Shown piece by piece: positions 26,275 through 35,853 of a stretch of 64,000 nt of DNA. A program made the translations under genes and the position numbers. The stretch's first letter is position 1. Each line of letters begins with the position of its first letter. Source of the DNA: Salegentibacter tibetensis (lineage in GTDB: Bacteria > Bacteroidota > Bacteroidia > Flavobacteriales > Flavobacteriaceae). Where the stretch lies: the NCBI RefSeq assembly GCF_020164485.1, contig NZ_JAIQZA010000005.1, positions 62,001-126,000 of the forward strand. Direction: 5' to 3'. The notes beneath the pieces were generated by a model. The model saw only the letters and a list, made by a program, of their open reading frames with translations, searched no databases and was not told the DNA's origin.

Positions 26275-26793
26275 ATGAAAAAATTAAAAATTTTATTGTT
26301 CATTATTTTTGGACTAACAGCTATTACAGGATTTTCCCAGGAAAAATTTTTTGATGGAGTTGGGGACACAGGTGCCCATACGGTAGTAGAACTCGCAGAA
26401 TCTGATGAAAGGTTCTCAAGATTTTTGAGTTTGCTTAAAGCATCTGGAGTGGATACCTCTATAGAATATACGGAAGGTTATACTATCTTTATGCCAACCA
26501 ATGAGGCTTTTGGTGAGATGGAAATAGAAAAACTTAACAAACTCAGCGAGCCCGACAACCAGATTAAATTGATAAATTTCGTAAGAAACTACATCCTTCC
26601 CACAAAAGTAAACCATTATGAATTTGAAGATTCTCAGGTGATTGATTTTGAAGGAGATCAGAGTTTCAAAGTTAGTACCACCGGGGAAACAGTATATATT
26701 GGAGGTGCACAGATTATTCAAAGCGATGTAGAGGCCGAAGACGGCATAATTCACGTTATTAATAAGTTGGTTACTCCTGCCTCTACCTTTTAA
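26275..26793 (+). CDS. Secreted fasciclin-domain protein
   Basis: 172 residues with a signal peptide ending GFSQ (residue 21). The mature part is one FAS1 domain: FSRFLSLLKASGVDTSI (H1-like), GYTIFMPTNEAFGEM (the conserved TxFxPTNxAF) and DGIIHVINKLVTPAS (the closing DGxxHVI motif). FAS1 domains mediate adhesion or bind small ligands; partner unknown. Periplasmic or surface. Single gene between two terminators. Confidence 0.9.
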   Translation: MKKLKILLFIIFGLTAITGFSQEKFFDGVGDTGAHTVVELAESDERFSRFLSLLKASGVDTSIEYTEGYTIFMPTNEAFGEMEIEKLNKLSEPDNQIKLINFVRNYILPTKVNHYEFEDSQVIDFEGDQSFKVSTTGETVYIGGAQIIQSDVEAEDGIIHVINKLVTPASTF

Positions 26794-26827
26794 AGTAGAT
26801 TAAAAAGAAAAGGAAAATTTTAAGCAT

Positions 26828-26855
26828 AGGCTTCCAGAGATGGAGGCCTTTATTA
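26828..26855 (+). terminator. Terminator after the fasciclin gene
   Basis: Arms AGGCTTCCA and TGGAGGCCT (one G-U pair) around GAGA, followed by TTATTATT. Confidence 0.65.
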
Positions 26856-26940
26856 TTCAGAATAATTGAGCCAAAATATTATACCTCATTTTTCAAGCTA
26901 ATTTTTTAATTTAAATATCTTTACACTTCAACATTGCTTT

Positions 26941-27870
26941 ATGGAAAACCTCTTAGTAGCAGAAAATATTTATAAGCAATTTGGCAATTTTACTGCACTA
27001 AACAATGTGTCTATCGCTATTCCCCGCGGAAGTATTTTTGGTCTTTTAGGACCTAACGGGGCAGGAAAAACCACTCTACTTCGTATTATTAACCAGATTA
27101 CCATGCCCGATAAAGGCCAGGTTTTTCTTGATGGTAAGCCATTGCACCCCGATGATATTGCTCATATTGGTTACCTGCCGGAAGAGCGGGGACTTTATAA
27201 ATCTATGAAAGTTGGGGAGCAGGCACTTTACCTGGCGCGGCTTAAAGGTTTATCTAAAGCAGAAGCCAAAGAACGGCTGGAATATTGGTTTAAAAAGCTT
27301 CATATTGAAGGTTGGTGGGATAAAAAGATCCAGGAACTTTCTAAAGGAATGGCGCAAAAAGTACAATTTATTATTACGGTTTTACATCGTCCTAAATTGC
27401 TGATTTTTGATGAACCCTTCAGCGGATTTGATCCTGTAAACGCGGGTTTAATTAAGAACGAGATCCTCCAGCTTAAAGAAGAAGGAGCTACCATTCTTTT
27501 TTCTACCCACCGTATGGAAAGCGTAGAAGAATTATGCGATTATATGGCTTTGATACATGAATCTAATAAATTATTAGACGGTAAGGTTTCAGAAATAAAA
27601 AGAGCATACAAATCCAATACATACGAAGTAGGCCTGGAAACAGAAACAGAAGACCTGCTTTTGGCAGATTTAAAGGAAAGATTCGTGATAGGCAATACTA
27701 GTTTTAAAAGTATTAACGACGACCTCAAATTAACTATTCAGCTTAAAGATGGAGAAACTCCAAATCAGCTTTTAAATTACCTTATTGGGAGGGCCAGCAT
27801 AAATCATTTTGTAGAAGTTATACCTTCAGTAAACGATATCTTTATTAAAACTGTAACTCAAAATGCGTAA
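26941..27870 (+). CDS. ABC-2 type exporter, ATP-binding subunit (NatA-like)
   Basis: 309 residues. Walker A GPNGAGKTT (37-45), the EERGLYKSMKVGEQ Q-loop region, signature LSKGMAQKVQF, Walker B LLIFDEPFSGFDPVN and H-loop FSTHRMES. The C-terminal ~80 residues (SEIKRAYKSNTYEVGL...) form the DUF4162-type extension of NatA/YhaQ-like ATPases. It overlaps the permease gene by 8 bases, so the pair is coupled. Substrate not evident; NatAB homologues export Na+ or hydrophobic compounds. First gene of a long co-directional run. Confidence 0.9.
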   Translation: MENLLVAENIYKQFGNFTALNNVSIAIPRGSIFGLLGPNGAGKTTLLRIINQITMPDKGQVFLDGKPLHPDDIAHIGYLPEERGLYKSMKVGEQALYLARLKGLSKAEAKERLEYWFKKLHIEGWWDKKIQELSKGMAQKVQFIITVLHRPKLLIFDEPFSGFDPVNAGLIKNEILQLKEEGATILFSTHRMESVEELCDYMALIHESNKLLDGKVSEIKRAYKSNTYEVGLETETEDLLLADLKERFVIGNTSFKSINDDLKLTIQLKDGETPNQLLNYLIGRASINHFVEVIPSVNDIFIKTVTQNA

Positions 27871-29155
27871 TCTAAAGCTAATAATTCAGCGGGAATATCT
27901 AGCGCGTGTAAGGAATAAAACCTTTATTATCATGACATTCTTGAGTCCGTTGATTTTGGTAGGAATGTTTGCCTTAATCGCTTATTTAAGTATGCTAAAT
28001 AGCAGTGAGCAACGTATTATTGGTTTGTATGATGAGACCGAAATGTTTTCTTCAGAATTTAATGATCAGGAACAGGTTCAGTATTTAGACCTTTCAGGAA
28101 AGTCTCTTGAGGAAGCAAAAAAAATGGTGAATGAACAGGATTATTACGGGCTTATTTATATTCCTGAAAATATTAACAGAGATCTGGAAGGTGTTCAATT
28201 CTTCGGAAAAGAATCGCCCGGCCTGGGAACCATACAAGCAATAGAAAAAACCATTGCCGATAGGCTTACCCGGGAAGAACTTATTGAACGTGGGATTGAT
28301 GTTAACCAGTTAAATGAGGCTAAAACAGAGGTGAGAATTGAAATCCAAAATTTCTCTGGAGAACGCACCTCTAAAATGTCTAATTACATAAAAATGTTTT
28401 TTGGTGGCGCTGCGGGATATTTACTTATGATGTTTATTATCATTTACGGCAATATGGTGATGCGTAGTGTAATTGAAGAAAAAACCAACAGGATTATTGA
28501 AATTATAGTTTCTTCTGTAAAACCCATCACACTTATGATGGGGAAAGTACTGGGAACATCTTTAGCCGGTATTACACAATTCACTATTTGGGTACTTCTG
28601 GCCGGCGTTTTAGCAATTACGTCATTTTATGTTTTAGGGATAGATGTATTTACTGTTCAGAAATCACAATTAGAAACCGTTGAACAAATAGCGCAACCCG
28701 AAATTGCCCAATTGGTAATGGATGTACTTAATTTGCCAATTCTAAGCCTAATTATATTTTTTCTAATTTATTTTATTGGGGGATACTTTTTATACAGTGC
28801 TATTTATGCGGCAATTGGCGCGGCGGTAGATAGCGAAACCGATACCCAACAATTTATGTTTCCGGTTATTTTGCCATTAATGCTGGGAATTTATGTGGGA
28901 TTCTTCTCTGTAATCGAGAATCCGCATGGGAGCGTTTCTACTATTTTCTCTATGATCCCGCTTACTTCACCTATTGTGATGCTTATGCGTATCCCGTTTG
29001 GGGTCCCATGGTGGGAATTAGCAATCTCAGTAGGGCTATTGATCATCACCAATTTTGGAGTGATCTGGCTTGCAGCTAAAATATACAGAGTGGGAATTCT
29101 TATGTATGGTAAAAAAGCCAGTTACAAAGAACTATTTAAATGGCTTAAATATTAG
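27863..29155 (+). CDS. ABC-2 type exporter, permease (NatB-like)
   Basis: 430 residues with one N-terminal membrane helix (about 22-47), a large extracytoplasmic domain (about 48-180) and five further helices (about 180-400), the NatB/YhaP layout. YGNMVMRSVIEEKTNRIIEIIVSSVKP is the conserved cytoplasmic coupling segment of this family. It pairs with the ATPase just upstream. The MscS gene starts 2 bases after its stop. Confidence 0.9.
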   Translation: MRNLKLIIQREYLARVRNKTFIIMTFLSPLILVGMFALIAYLSMLNSSEQRIIGLYDETEMFSSEFNDQEQVQYLDLSGKSLEEAKKMVNEQDYYGLIYIPENINRDLEGVQFFGKESPGLGTIQAIEKTIADRLTREELIERGIDVNQLNEAKTEVRIEIQNFSGERTSKMSNYIKMFFGGAAGYLLMMFIIIYGNMVMRSVIEEKTNRIIEIIVSSVKPITLMMGKVLGTSLAGITQFTIWVLLAGVLAITSFYVLGIDVFTVQKSQLETVEQIAQPEIAQLVMDVLNLPILSLIIFFLIYFIGGYFLYSAIYAAIGAAVDSETDTQQFMFPVILPLMLGIYVGFFSVIENPHGSVSTIFSMIPLTSPIVMLMRIPFGVPWWELAISVGLLIITNFGVIWLAAKIYRVGILMYGKKASYKELFKWLKY

Positions 29156-29157
29156 AA

Positions 29158-30081
29158 ATGCAAGAACAGGGGAAATCAGAAGCGATCAAAGAGGTTGTAG
29201 AAGAGGATATTTGGGGTAGCCTGGTAGATTTCTGGAATTTTGTTGTTTTCGATTATGAAATTGGGGGTTCCCAACAGCAAATTACGATAGGTCTAATTTT
29301 CCTGGTGATTTTCGCTTTTGTAATTACCAGTATTGTTCTTAGGGTAATTAGATCGTTCATCACCGGGAAACTAGCAAAGCAAGACAAACATAAGTTTATA
29401 AGCGTATTTAAGTTTATTAAATACTTTGTCTATTTGGTGGTAATTTTAATGTCCTTGAGCTCTGCCGGAATAAATATTACGATACTTTTAACAGCTTCGG
29501 CTGCACTTTTTGTTGGTATAGGTTTAGCTTTACAAGAGCTCTTTCAGGATATTATTGGAGGGGTTTTTATAATTATAGATAAGTCGCTTGTGGTAGGAGA
29601 TGTTATTGAAATGGAAGGCAGGGTTGGCCGCGTTTTTGAAATAAAACTGAGAACCACCCGCGCTTTAACCAGAGACGATAAGGTGATGATTATTCCTAAT
29701 CACAAGTTTATTAGCGATGTAATCTATAATTATACTCAAAACCACGCAACCACAAGGGAGGGAGTTCAGGTTGGAGTTTCTTATGGTAGTGATACGCAAA
29801 AAGTAAAGGAAATTTTGCTGGAATGTGCTAAAGAAAATAAAAATATTGTGAAAAGCCCTGAGCCCTTTGTTCTTTTTGATGATTTTGGAGATTCAGCCCT
29901 GGTTTTTTCCCTGCATTTTTATGTAACCGATAGTTTTGTAGACCCAAAAATAAAAAGTGAACTTAGATTTAAGATAGATGAAGAATTCAGGATAAATAAT
30001 ATAACAATTCCTTTCCCACAGCGGGATGTGCATTATTATCCTACCCAAAACCCAAATCAAAATTTACCAAATAATGAATAA
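29158..30081 (+). CDS. Mechanosensitive channel, MscS family
   Basis: 307 residues: a soluble N-terminus (1-40), three or four membrane helices (45-135) and the cytoplasmic beta and alpha/beta domains. The pore helix is within LTASAALFVGIGLALQELFQDIIGGVFIIIDKS, with the Gly/Ala-rich packing face and the kinked LQELFQD turn; VGDVIEMEGRVGRVFEIKLRTTRALTRDDKVMIIPNHKFISDVIYNYT is the signature beta-domain. It opens on membrane tension to release osmolytes. Position directly after the ABC exporter, with the outer-membrane gene overlapping by 8 bases, indicates a single operon. Confidence 0.93.
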   Translation: MQEQGKSEAIKEVVEEDIWGSLVDFWNFVVFDYEIGGSQQQITIGLIFLVIFAFVITSIVLRVIRSFITGKLAKQDKHKFISVFKFIKYFVYLVVILMSLSSAGINITILLTASAALFVGIGLALQELFQDIIGGVFIIIDKSLVVGDVIEMEGRVGRVFEIKLRTTRALTRDDKVMIIPNHKFISDVIYNYTQNHATTREGVQVGVSYGSDTQKVKEILLECAKENKNIVKSPEPFVLFDDFGDSALVFSLHFYVTDSFVDPKIKSELRFKIDEEFRINNITIPFPQRDVHYYPTQNPNQNLPNNE

Positions 30082-30982
30082 GACCCTTAAATTTATAACT
30101 TTCCTTTTGCTGGGAGTTGTAACTTTTCCGGTAATGGCGCAATCTACAGATCTAGCGCGAATAGAATACACCTATTTTCCGCAGTCAGATTCAGATAATT
30201 CATTTCGAAGGTTTAGAACTTTCGTGAATTTCCCTATTAAGCTTAATGAAAATGATGCCTATCTGATTCCGGGGGTGGAATACAGAAATGTAAATTTTAA
30301 ATATAGAAATGATGAAGCCTTTTCCACCAATAACCTGGATCGATTCCAGTCATTCACCGGAAAAATAGGTTATACTTTTAAAATGAATGATTTATGGCGT
30401 TTTGGAGCCGAAACAGGAGTGAAAATAGCTTCTAACTTTGCGACCAGTGAGTTGGCAAAAGACGATTTCATTTACACCGGTTCAGTATTTTTCATAAAGA
30501 TTAAAGAAGATGAGCGTTATATAGAACCCTGGCGCCTAATTCTGGGTTTAAGTTATTCTACAACTACAGGATTTCCGTTTCCTCTGCCTGTAATAAATTA
30601 TTATAAACGTTTTGATGAAAAATGGTCTTACGGTTTAGGAATTCCAAAAACCAACCTTGTGCATTACTTTAACGACAAACATCAGGTTCAGGGTTTTGTA
30701 ACCTTAGATGGTTTTTTCGCAAACATTCAGCAAAATTTTAATCCCTATCCTCAAACAAATCCCAATGCAGACAGGCTGGCAGAGAGTATGTCTATGACCA
30801 TTGTATTAAGTGGTTTGGGCTATCAATATAATTTTACCGATCATATCTCTTTCTACCTCTATGCCGGATATACGGTTTTGAATGATATTAGATTAAGAGA
30901 CAGTGACAGGGAAAACCTTTATACAATAGACGACAAGAACACATTCTACGCCCGTAGTGGCTTAAAATTTAGTATATTATAA
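30074..30982 (+). CDS. Outer-membrane beta-barrel protein (DUF6268-like)
   Basis: 302 residues from the ATG at 30074, which overlaps the end of the MscS gene by 8 bases; the longer upstream frame lacks a signal peptide and is rejected. Signal peptide MNKTLKFITFLLLGVVTFPVMAQ. The remainder consists of repeated amphipathic strands (FRTFVNFPIKL, YLIPGVEYRNVNFKY, WRFGAETGVKIASNF) ending in a FYARSGLKFSIL terminal strand, an outer-membrane barrel. It resembles the DUF6268 barrels of Flavobacteria, from memory and with moderate certainty. Function unknown; its tie to the MscS channel is positional. Confidence 0.75.
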   Translation: MNKTLKFITFLLLGVVTFPVMAQSTDLARIEYTYFPQSDSDNSFRRFRTFVNFPIKLNENDAYLIPGVEYRNVNFKYRNDEAFSTNNLDRFQSFTGKIGYTFKMNDLWRFGAETGVKIASNFATSELAKDDFIYTGSVFFIKIKEDERYIEPWRLILGLSYSTTTGFPFPLPVINYYKRFDEKWSYGLGIPKTNLVHYFNDKHQVQGFVTLDGFFANIQQNFNPYPQTNPNADRLAESMSMTIVLSGLGYQYNFTDHISFYLYAGYTVLNDIRLRDSDRENLYTIDDKNTFYARSGLKFSIL

Positions 30983-30983
30983 T

Positions 30984-32150
30984 ATGGCACGTATTTTATT
31001 AATTGAAGATGAAGCAGCAATAAGAAGGGTTTTAGTGAAAATTCTTACTGAAGAAAGTAAAAACTATGAAGTTGAAGAAGCCGCAGATGGTCTTGAAGGA
31101 ACTGAAAAAGTAAAGGATGGAGATTTCGACCTTGTACTTTGTGATATAAAAATGCCCAAAATGGATGGGGTAGAAGTTCTGGAGGCTATTATGAAAATTA
31201 AGCCTGAAATCCCCGTGGTGATGATCTCAGGTCACGGTGATCTGGAAACTGCTGTGAATACAATGAAAATGGGCGCTTTTGATTATATCGCTAAACCACC
31301 GGATCTTAACCGACTATTAAACACGGTAAGAAACGCGCTGGATAGAAAAGAGCTGGTAGTAGAGAATACACGGCTTAAGAAAAAAGTGAGCAAGAATTTT
31401 GAAATGATTGGGGAGTCTGAAGGAATTCAGCGAATCAAGGAACTCATTGAGAAGGTTGCTCCAACCGATGCCCGTGTTCTTATCACTGGCCAGAACGGTA
31501 CTGGTAAAGAATTAGTAGCTCACTGGATACATCAAAAAAGCGACAGGTCTAAAGGGCCAATGGTAGAAGTAAACTGCGCAGCTATTCCCTCAGAATTAAT
31601 AGAAAGCGAACTTTTTGGACACGTAAAAGGTGCGTTTACTTCAGCAAATAAAGATCGCGCCGGTAAATTTGAAGTTGCGAATGGCGGAACAATTTTCCTG
31701 GATGAAATTGGTGATATGAGTCTTTCGGCGCAAGCCAAAGTTTTAAGGGCTTTACAGGAAAGTAAAATCTCCCGGGTGGGTAGCGGAAAAGATATTAAAG
31801 TAGATGTACGGGTTGTTGCAGCAACGAATAAAGACCTGAAAAAAGAAATTGAAGAGAAGAAATTCAGGGAAGATCTTTATCACAGGCTGGCGGTTATTTT
31901 AATTGAAGTGCCGTCGCTAAACGAACGTCGAGAGGATATTCCTTTGCTTATAGATTATTTTAGTGAAAAAATTTCAGGGGAACATGGTTCTGGTAAAAAA
32001 GAGTTTACTGAAGATGCTTTAGAGATCCTTAAGAATTACGACTGGCGCGGTAACATACGTGAACTTCGTAATGTAGTAGAACGCCTAATTATCCTTGGAG
32101 GTGAAAAAATTACCGAAGAAGACGTAAAACTTTTTGGAAGTAAATTTTAA
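30984..32150 (+). CDS. NtrC-type response regulator lacking the DNA-binding domain
   Basis: 388 residues. Receiver domain 1-120 with phosphoacceptor D54 (CDIKMP), acidic pocket E8-D9 and K104. AAA+ domain 140-375: Walker A GQNGTGKE (169-176), Walker B GGTIFLDE (234-241), sensor II WRGNIRELRNV (354-364). The sigma-54 contact loop reads GAFTSA (216-221) rather than GAFTGA. The protein ends at residue 388, directly after the AAA+ domain, with no Fis-type HTH, whereas NtrC-like activators continue ~60 residues further. No sensor kinase is adjacent. It follows the barrel gene by 1 base, so is probably the last gene of the exporter/MscS operon. It may activate sigma-54 promoters from solution or have another AAA+ role. 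Confidence 0.92.
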   Translation: MARILLIEDEAAIRRVLVKILTEESKNYEVEEAADGLEGTEKVKDGDFDLVLCDIKMPKMDGVEVLEAIMKIKPEIPVVMISGHGDLETAVNTMKMGAFDYIAKPPDLNRLLNTVRNALDRKELVVENTRLKKKVSKNFEMIGESEGIQRIKELIEKVAPTDARVLITGQNGTGKELVAHWIHQKSDRSKGPMVEVNCAAIPSELIESELFGHVKGAFTSANKDRAGKFEVANGGTIFLDEIGDMSLSAQAKVLRALQESKISRVGSGKDIKVDVRVVAATNKDLKKEIEEKKFREDLYHRLAVILIEVPSLNERREDIPLLIDYFSEKISGEHGSGKKEFTEDALEILKNYDWRGNIRELRNVVERLIILGGEKITEEDVKLFGSKF

Positions 32151-32156
32151 AGAAAA

Positions 32157-32756
32157 TTAATTCTGATCTTTCGGCGGGGGAGTGTACCTTAAAAAGTACA
32201 TGGTATCCCCGCTTGGGTGTTGCCATTCGTGGAATAACTTAAACCCAAAACGCTGATAAACCAGGGCGTTTTTGCGCATTCTGGTTTCAGCATAAAGAGG
32301 GATTTGGTATTCCTTTGCCTGGCGGTAAAATTCGTCTTTCATTTCTTTTCCTACCTGCGTGTCAGCACCACGGGATTCAGCTAAAATTCCCCAGAACCAG
32401 CAGTATAAGTATTCGCTGTTTTGGGGGCGTTGCTTTTTGATGTAATTCTGGTTTTTAACAATGCGGTAAGCATTTTTTATTCCGGTAACATTTAAAACCA
32501 AACCAATTTGTGTCCAGATATCTTTCAGGAAACTATCTTCTTTCTTGCTGGTTTTAAATAAAATAGCAATTCCCATTCGGTTTTCAGAGATAATAAGAGC
32601 GTCTTTTTCAATGGCTTTTTCCACCATATGCGTGGCAAGGTATTTAAATCGCTTATGGCGGTCTCCTCCCTTTTTAACGATGTCCATAGATGATGGGATT
32701 TCCTTTAAAAGGCTGGTAACCTTAGCGATGATCTCTTCTTTCTCTTCTTTGTTCAA
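32157..32756 (-). CDS. GNAT family N-acetyltransferase
   Basis: 199 residues. The C-terminal part shows the GNAT layout: YLYCWFWGILAESRGADTQVGKEM (strand 4 and the acetyl-CoA helix), then IPLYAETRMRKNALVYQRFGFKLFHEW, the typical strand-helix-strand with the YxRxGF closing. The N-terminal helix carries basic residues. Substrate unknown. Convergent with the regulator, 6 bases apart. Confidence 0.75.
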   Translation of the reverse strand: MNKEEKEEIIAKVTSLLKEIPSSMDIVKKGGDRHKRFKYLATHMVEKAIEKDALIISENRMGIAILFKTSKKEDSFLKDIWTQIGLVLNVTGIKNAYRIVKNQNYIKKQRPQNSEYLYCWFWGILAESRGADTQVGKEMKDEFYRQAKEYQIPLYAETRMRKNALVYQRFGFKLFHEWQHPSGDTMYFLRYTPPPKDQN

Positions 32757-32980
32757 ACTACTAAAATTTAACGGCGAAGATATAAAATTTATCCTTTTTG
32801 TAATTGCCTGTAAGGCGGTTAATATTCATCGTGATTTTGAGGCATATTCTTTGCTTGTCAATTAGCTGAGAATAATTTTTGAGGAAATTTTCTGAAAAAT
32901 TTCAGGATTAAAATAGAAGCTTCCGAAGTAATAATTATTTTCGTGATTCATAGTTTAAAAAATTAAATCCCATTCCCTCG

Positions 32981-34399
32981 ATGAAACGATACATTTTCGC
33001 TTTTTTTTGCTTCGTATTTACATTAAATATTAACGCCCAGGCAAACGAAACTAAAGAAGATTCTCTTCAAATTCGTAAATTATATGATGCAGCCCTTATT
33101 AAGGGGAAGGCGTATGATTGGCTGGATCACCTTTCCAATAATATTGGCGGGCGCTTATCGGGCTCATTAAATGCCCAAAAAGCAGTAGAATATACCAAAG
33201 CACAACTGGAAGAACTTGGCCTGGATAAAGTATGGCTGCAACCGGTAATGGTACCAAAATGGACGCGTGGCGCACGTGAGCACGCTTATATCCAAACAGG
33301 CCCGGGAATGACTACCGAAGTTAATATAACTGCCCTTGGAGGTTCTGTAGCTACAGCTGTAGGTGGTTTAAAGGCTCAGGTTATAGAAGTGCAGGGAATT
33401 GAAGACCTTGAAAATTATAAAGATGAAATTAAGGGTAAAATCGTTTTCTATAACCGCCCGATGAAACCGGAGCTTATCCAAACCTTTGAAGCTTATGGTG
33501 GTTGTGTAGATCAGCGTTACTCTGGTGCCGAAGCTGCGGCAAAATATGGTGCTGCAGGTGTAATTGTTCGTTCATTAAGTCATAAAATTGATGAATATCC
33601 ACATACTGGTTCTATGAGTTATGGCGATTTGCCGGATAGTCAAAGAGTTCCCGCTGCTGCGATTAGTACCAAAGATGCTGAATATCTATCCGGAATTTTA
33701 AAGCTGAAAAAAGACCTGGAATTTTACTATAAATTAAGTTCGGAAAATCACGGGGAAGTACAATCCTACAACGTAATTGGCGAAATAACCGGAAGCGAAT
33801 TTCCCGAAGAAATTATGGTAGTGGGTGGCCACTTAGATTCCTGGGATTTAGGAGACGGTTCTCATGATGATGGTGCCGGGGTAGTGCAGTCTATGGAAGT
33901 GTTGCGATTATTTAAAGAAACCGGTTATCAACCTAAAAGAACTATAAGGGTAGTGCTGTTTATGAATGAAGAAAACGGTTTACGTGGTGGAAATAAATAT
34001 GCTGAGGTAGCACATAGCAAAAACGAAAACCACATTTTTGCCCTGGAAAGTGATTCCGGCGGATTTACACCTCGAGGCTTTTCTTTTGAAGCCGATGATG
34101 CCCAATTTGCCCAAATTGAAAGCTGGAAACCACTTTTTGAACCTTATCTAATTCATTATTTTGGAAGAGGTGGTAGCGGTGCAGATATTGGCCCTTTAAA
34201 AAAAGGAGATATAGTCCTTGCCGGACTTAGGCCAGATTCCCAAAGATATTTTGATCACCACCACGCAGCAACTGATACTTTTGAACACGTAAACAAGCGT
34301 GAGTTAGAATTAGGAGCCGCTACAATGACTTCACTAATTTACCTGGTAGATAAGTACGGAATGAAACGTATTAACCTTGAAAAAGATCAAAAACTTTAA
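32981..34399 (+). CDS. M28 family zinc aminopeptidase/carboxypeptidase, secreted
   Basis: 472 residues with a signal peptide ending NAQ (20). A PA (protease-associated) domain covers about 130-250. The M28 catalytic domain has HLD (H284, D286), the bridging aspartate in SHDDGAG (D297), the catalytic and zinc glutamates in MNEENG (E330, E331), D358 in ESDSGG and the final zinc histidine in DHHHAATDTF near 433. It trims residues from peptide termini in the periplasm or outside. Monocistronic. Confidence 0.93.
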   Translation: MKRYIFAFFCFVFTLNINAQANETKEDSLQIRKLYDAALIKGKAYDWLDHLSNNIGGRLSGSLNAQKAVEYTKAQLEELGLDKVWLQPVMVPKWTRGAREHAYIQTGPGMTTEVNITALGGSVATAVGGLKAQVIEVQGIEDLENYKDEIKGKIVFYNRPMKPELIQTFEAYGGCVDQRYSGAEAAAKYGAAGVIVRSLSHKIDEYPHTGSMSYGDLPDSQRVPAAAISTKDAEYLSGILKLKKDLEFYYKLSSENHGEVQSYNVIGEITGSEFPEEIMVVGGHLDSWDLGDGSHDDGAGVVQSMEVLRLFKETGYQPKRTIRVVLFMNEENGLRGGNKYAEVAHSKNENHIFALESDSGGFTPRGFSFEADDAQFAQIESWKPLFEPYLIHYFGRGGSGADIGPLKKGDIVLAGLRPDSQRYFDHHHAATDTFEHVNKRELELGAATMTSLIYLVDKYGMKRINLEKDQKL

Positions 34400-34455
34400 G
34401 CTGAAAATTTAATTATTCTTTATCCGATTTAAATTTTAGGGCGGTAAAATCCTAT

Positions 34456-34463
34456 TATCTTTG
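34456..34463 (+). promoter_or_regulatory. -7 box (TATCTTTG) for the MATE gene
   Basis: Exact TAnnTTTG match 17 bases before the TTG start codon, which supports transcription starting close to that codon and hence the TTG start. Confidence 0.55.
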
Positions 34464-34480
34464 CCGCCTAAATTTATGTT

Positions 34481-35851
34481 TTGCAATTAAGCGCCTACAC
34501 TAAAGAATTTAATAAGAATTTAAATATTGCCTTTCCCGTAATGCTCGGCCAGTTAGGTCATGTTTTAGTAGGACTGGTAGATAATTTAATGATCGGGCAA
34601 TTGGGACCGGCGCCTTTGGCTGCGGTTTCTCTAGGCAATAGTCTGGTGTTTATTGCGCTTTCCCTGGGAATTGGATTTTCTTTTGCCATTACGCCATTAA
34701 TTGCTGAAGCCGATGGTGCTCAGGACATCAACAAGGGGCGGAGTTACTTTCACCATGGCGTTATTTTATGTACCATTAATGGGGTTGCTTTATTCCTCAC
34801 TTTGCTTGTTGCAAAGCCGGTTTTATATTATTTAGATCAGCCGCCAGAGGTAGTAGAGCTCGCTATTCCATATCTCGATATTGTGGCGTTTTCGATGATT
34901 CCGTTAATGATCTTCCAGGCCTTTAAGCAATTTGCTGACGGACTTTCCCAAACAAAATATGCCATGTATGCGACTTTAATCGCAAACATAGTGAACGTTG
35001 TTTTTAATTACCTGCTTATCTACGGAATTTGGATCTTCCCAAGATTGGAACTGGAAGGTGCGGCGATTGGCACCTTAATTTCCCGCTTCTTTATGCTTTG
35101 GTTTGTCTGGGAAATCTTGAGACGTAAAAAGAAATTCGCCGAATACTTTAAATGGGGCAAAAAGGAATCTTTGAACTCTAATGTATTTAAAAGATTATTG
35201 AATCTCGGTTTCCCAACGGCACTACAAATGCTGTTTGAAGTAGGGATCTTTACCGCTACGGTATTTCTTGCCGGTGTACTGGGTACAAATCCACAGGCAG
35301 CAAATCAAATTGCTTTGAATCTCGCTTCTATGACATTTATGATCGCTGTTGGCCTTGGTGTTACCGCCACTATTAGAGTAGGGAATCAAAAAGGTCTGGC
35401 CAATTTTAAAGATCTACGAAGAATAGCCTTTTCAACCTTTCTGTTAGTTTTTTTAATTGAAGCTGTGTTTGCCTTAGGCTTTATTTTGCTGAAAGATTGG
35501 CTGCCCACATTTTATATAGATAATGCTGAAGTGATTTTACTGGCAGCGCAATTACTGGTAGTAGCAGCATTATTTCAGCTTAGCGATGGTTTGCAGGTTG
35601 TAATTCTGGGAGCTTTAAGAGGGCTTCAGGATGTAAAAATTCCCACAGTAATTTGTTTTATTTCTTACTGGATTATTGGCTTCCCGGTTTCCTGGTATTT
35701 TGGAAAAGCCGAAAATCTAGGGAGTATGGGAATTTGGCTGGGACTCCTTGCAGGGCTCTCTGTTTCGGCATTAATGTTGTACATTCGATTTAACTATTTA
35801 ACAAAAAAACTTATTTTGCAAGAATCAAGTCTTGTTCAATCAAAAATTTAA
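34481..35851 (+). CDS. MATE family efflux transporter
   Basis: 456 residues with twelve membrane helices. FPVMLGQLGHVLVGLVDNLMIG opens the first helix with the MATE-typical GxxGxxxxGLVDNLMIG wording, and the mirror in the second half is FPTALQMLFEVGIFTATVFLAG. It exports cationic compounds using Na+ or H+. The only ATG nearby (34476) runs into a stop at once, so the TTG at 34481 is the start; a TAnnTTTG box lies 17 bases ahead. The next gene begins 2 bases after the stop. Confidence 0.93.
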   Translation: MQLSAYTKEFNKNLNIAFPVMLGQLGHVLVGLVDNLMIGQLGPAPLAAVSLGNSLVFIALSLGIGFSFAITPLIAEADGAQDINKGRSYFHHGVILCTINGVALFLTLLVAKPVLYYLDQPPEVVELAIPYLDIVAFSMIPLMIFQAFKQFADGLSQTKYAMYATLIANIVNVVFNYLLIYGIWIFPRLELEGAAIGTLISRFFMLWFVWEILRRKKKFAEYFKWGKKESLNSNVFKRLLNLGFPTALQMLFEVGIFTATVFLAGVLGTNPQAANQIALNLASMTFMIAVGLGVTATIRVGNQKGLANFKDLRRIAFSTFLLVFLIEAVFALGFILLKDWLPTFYIDNAEVILLAAQLLVVAALFQLSDGLQVVILGALRGLQDVKIPTVICFISYWIIGFPVSWYFGKAENLGSMGIWLGLLAGLSVSALMLYIRFNYLTKKLILQESSLVQSKI

Positions 35852-35853
35852 TT

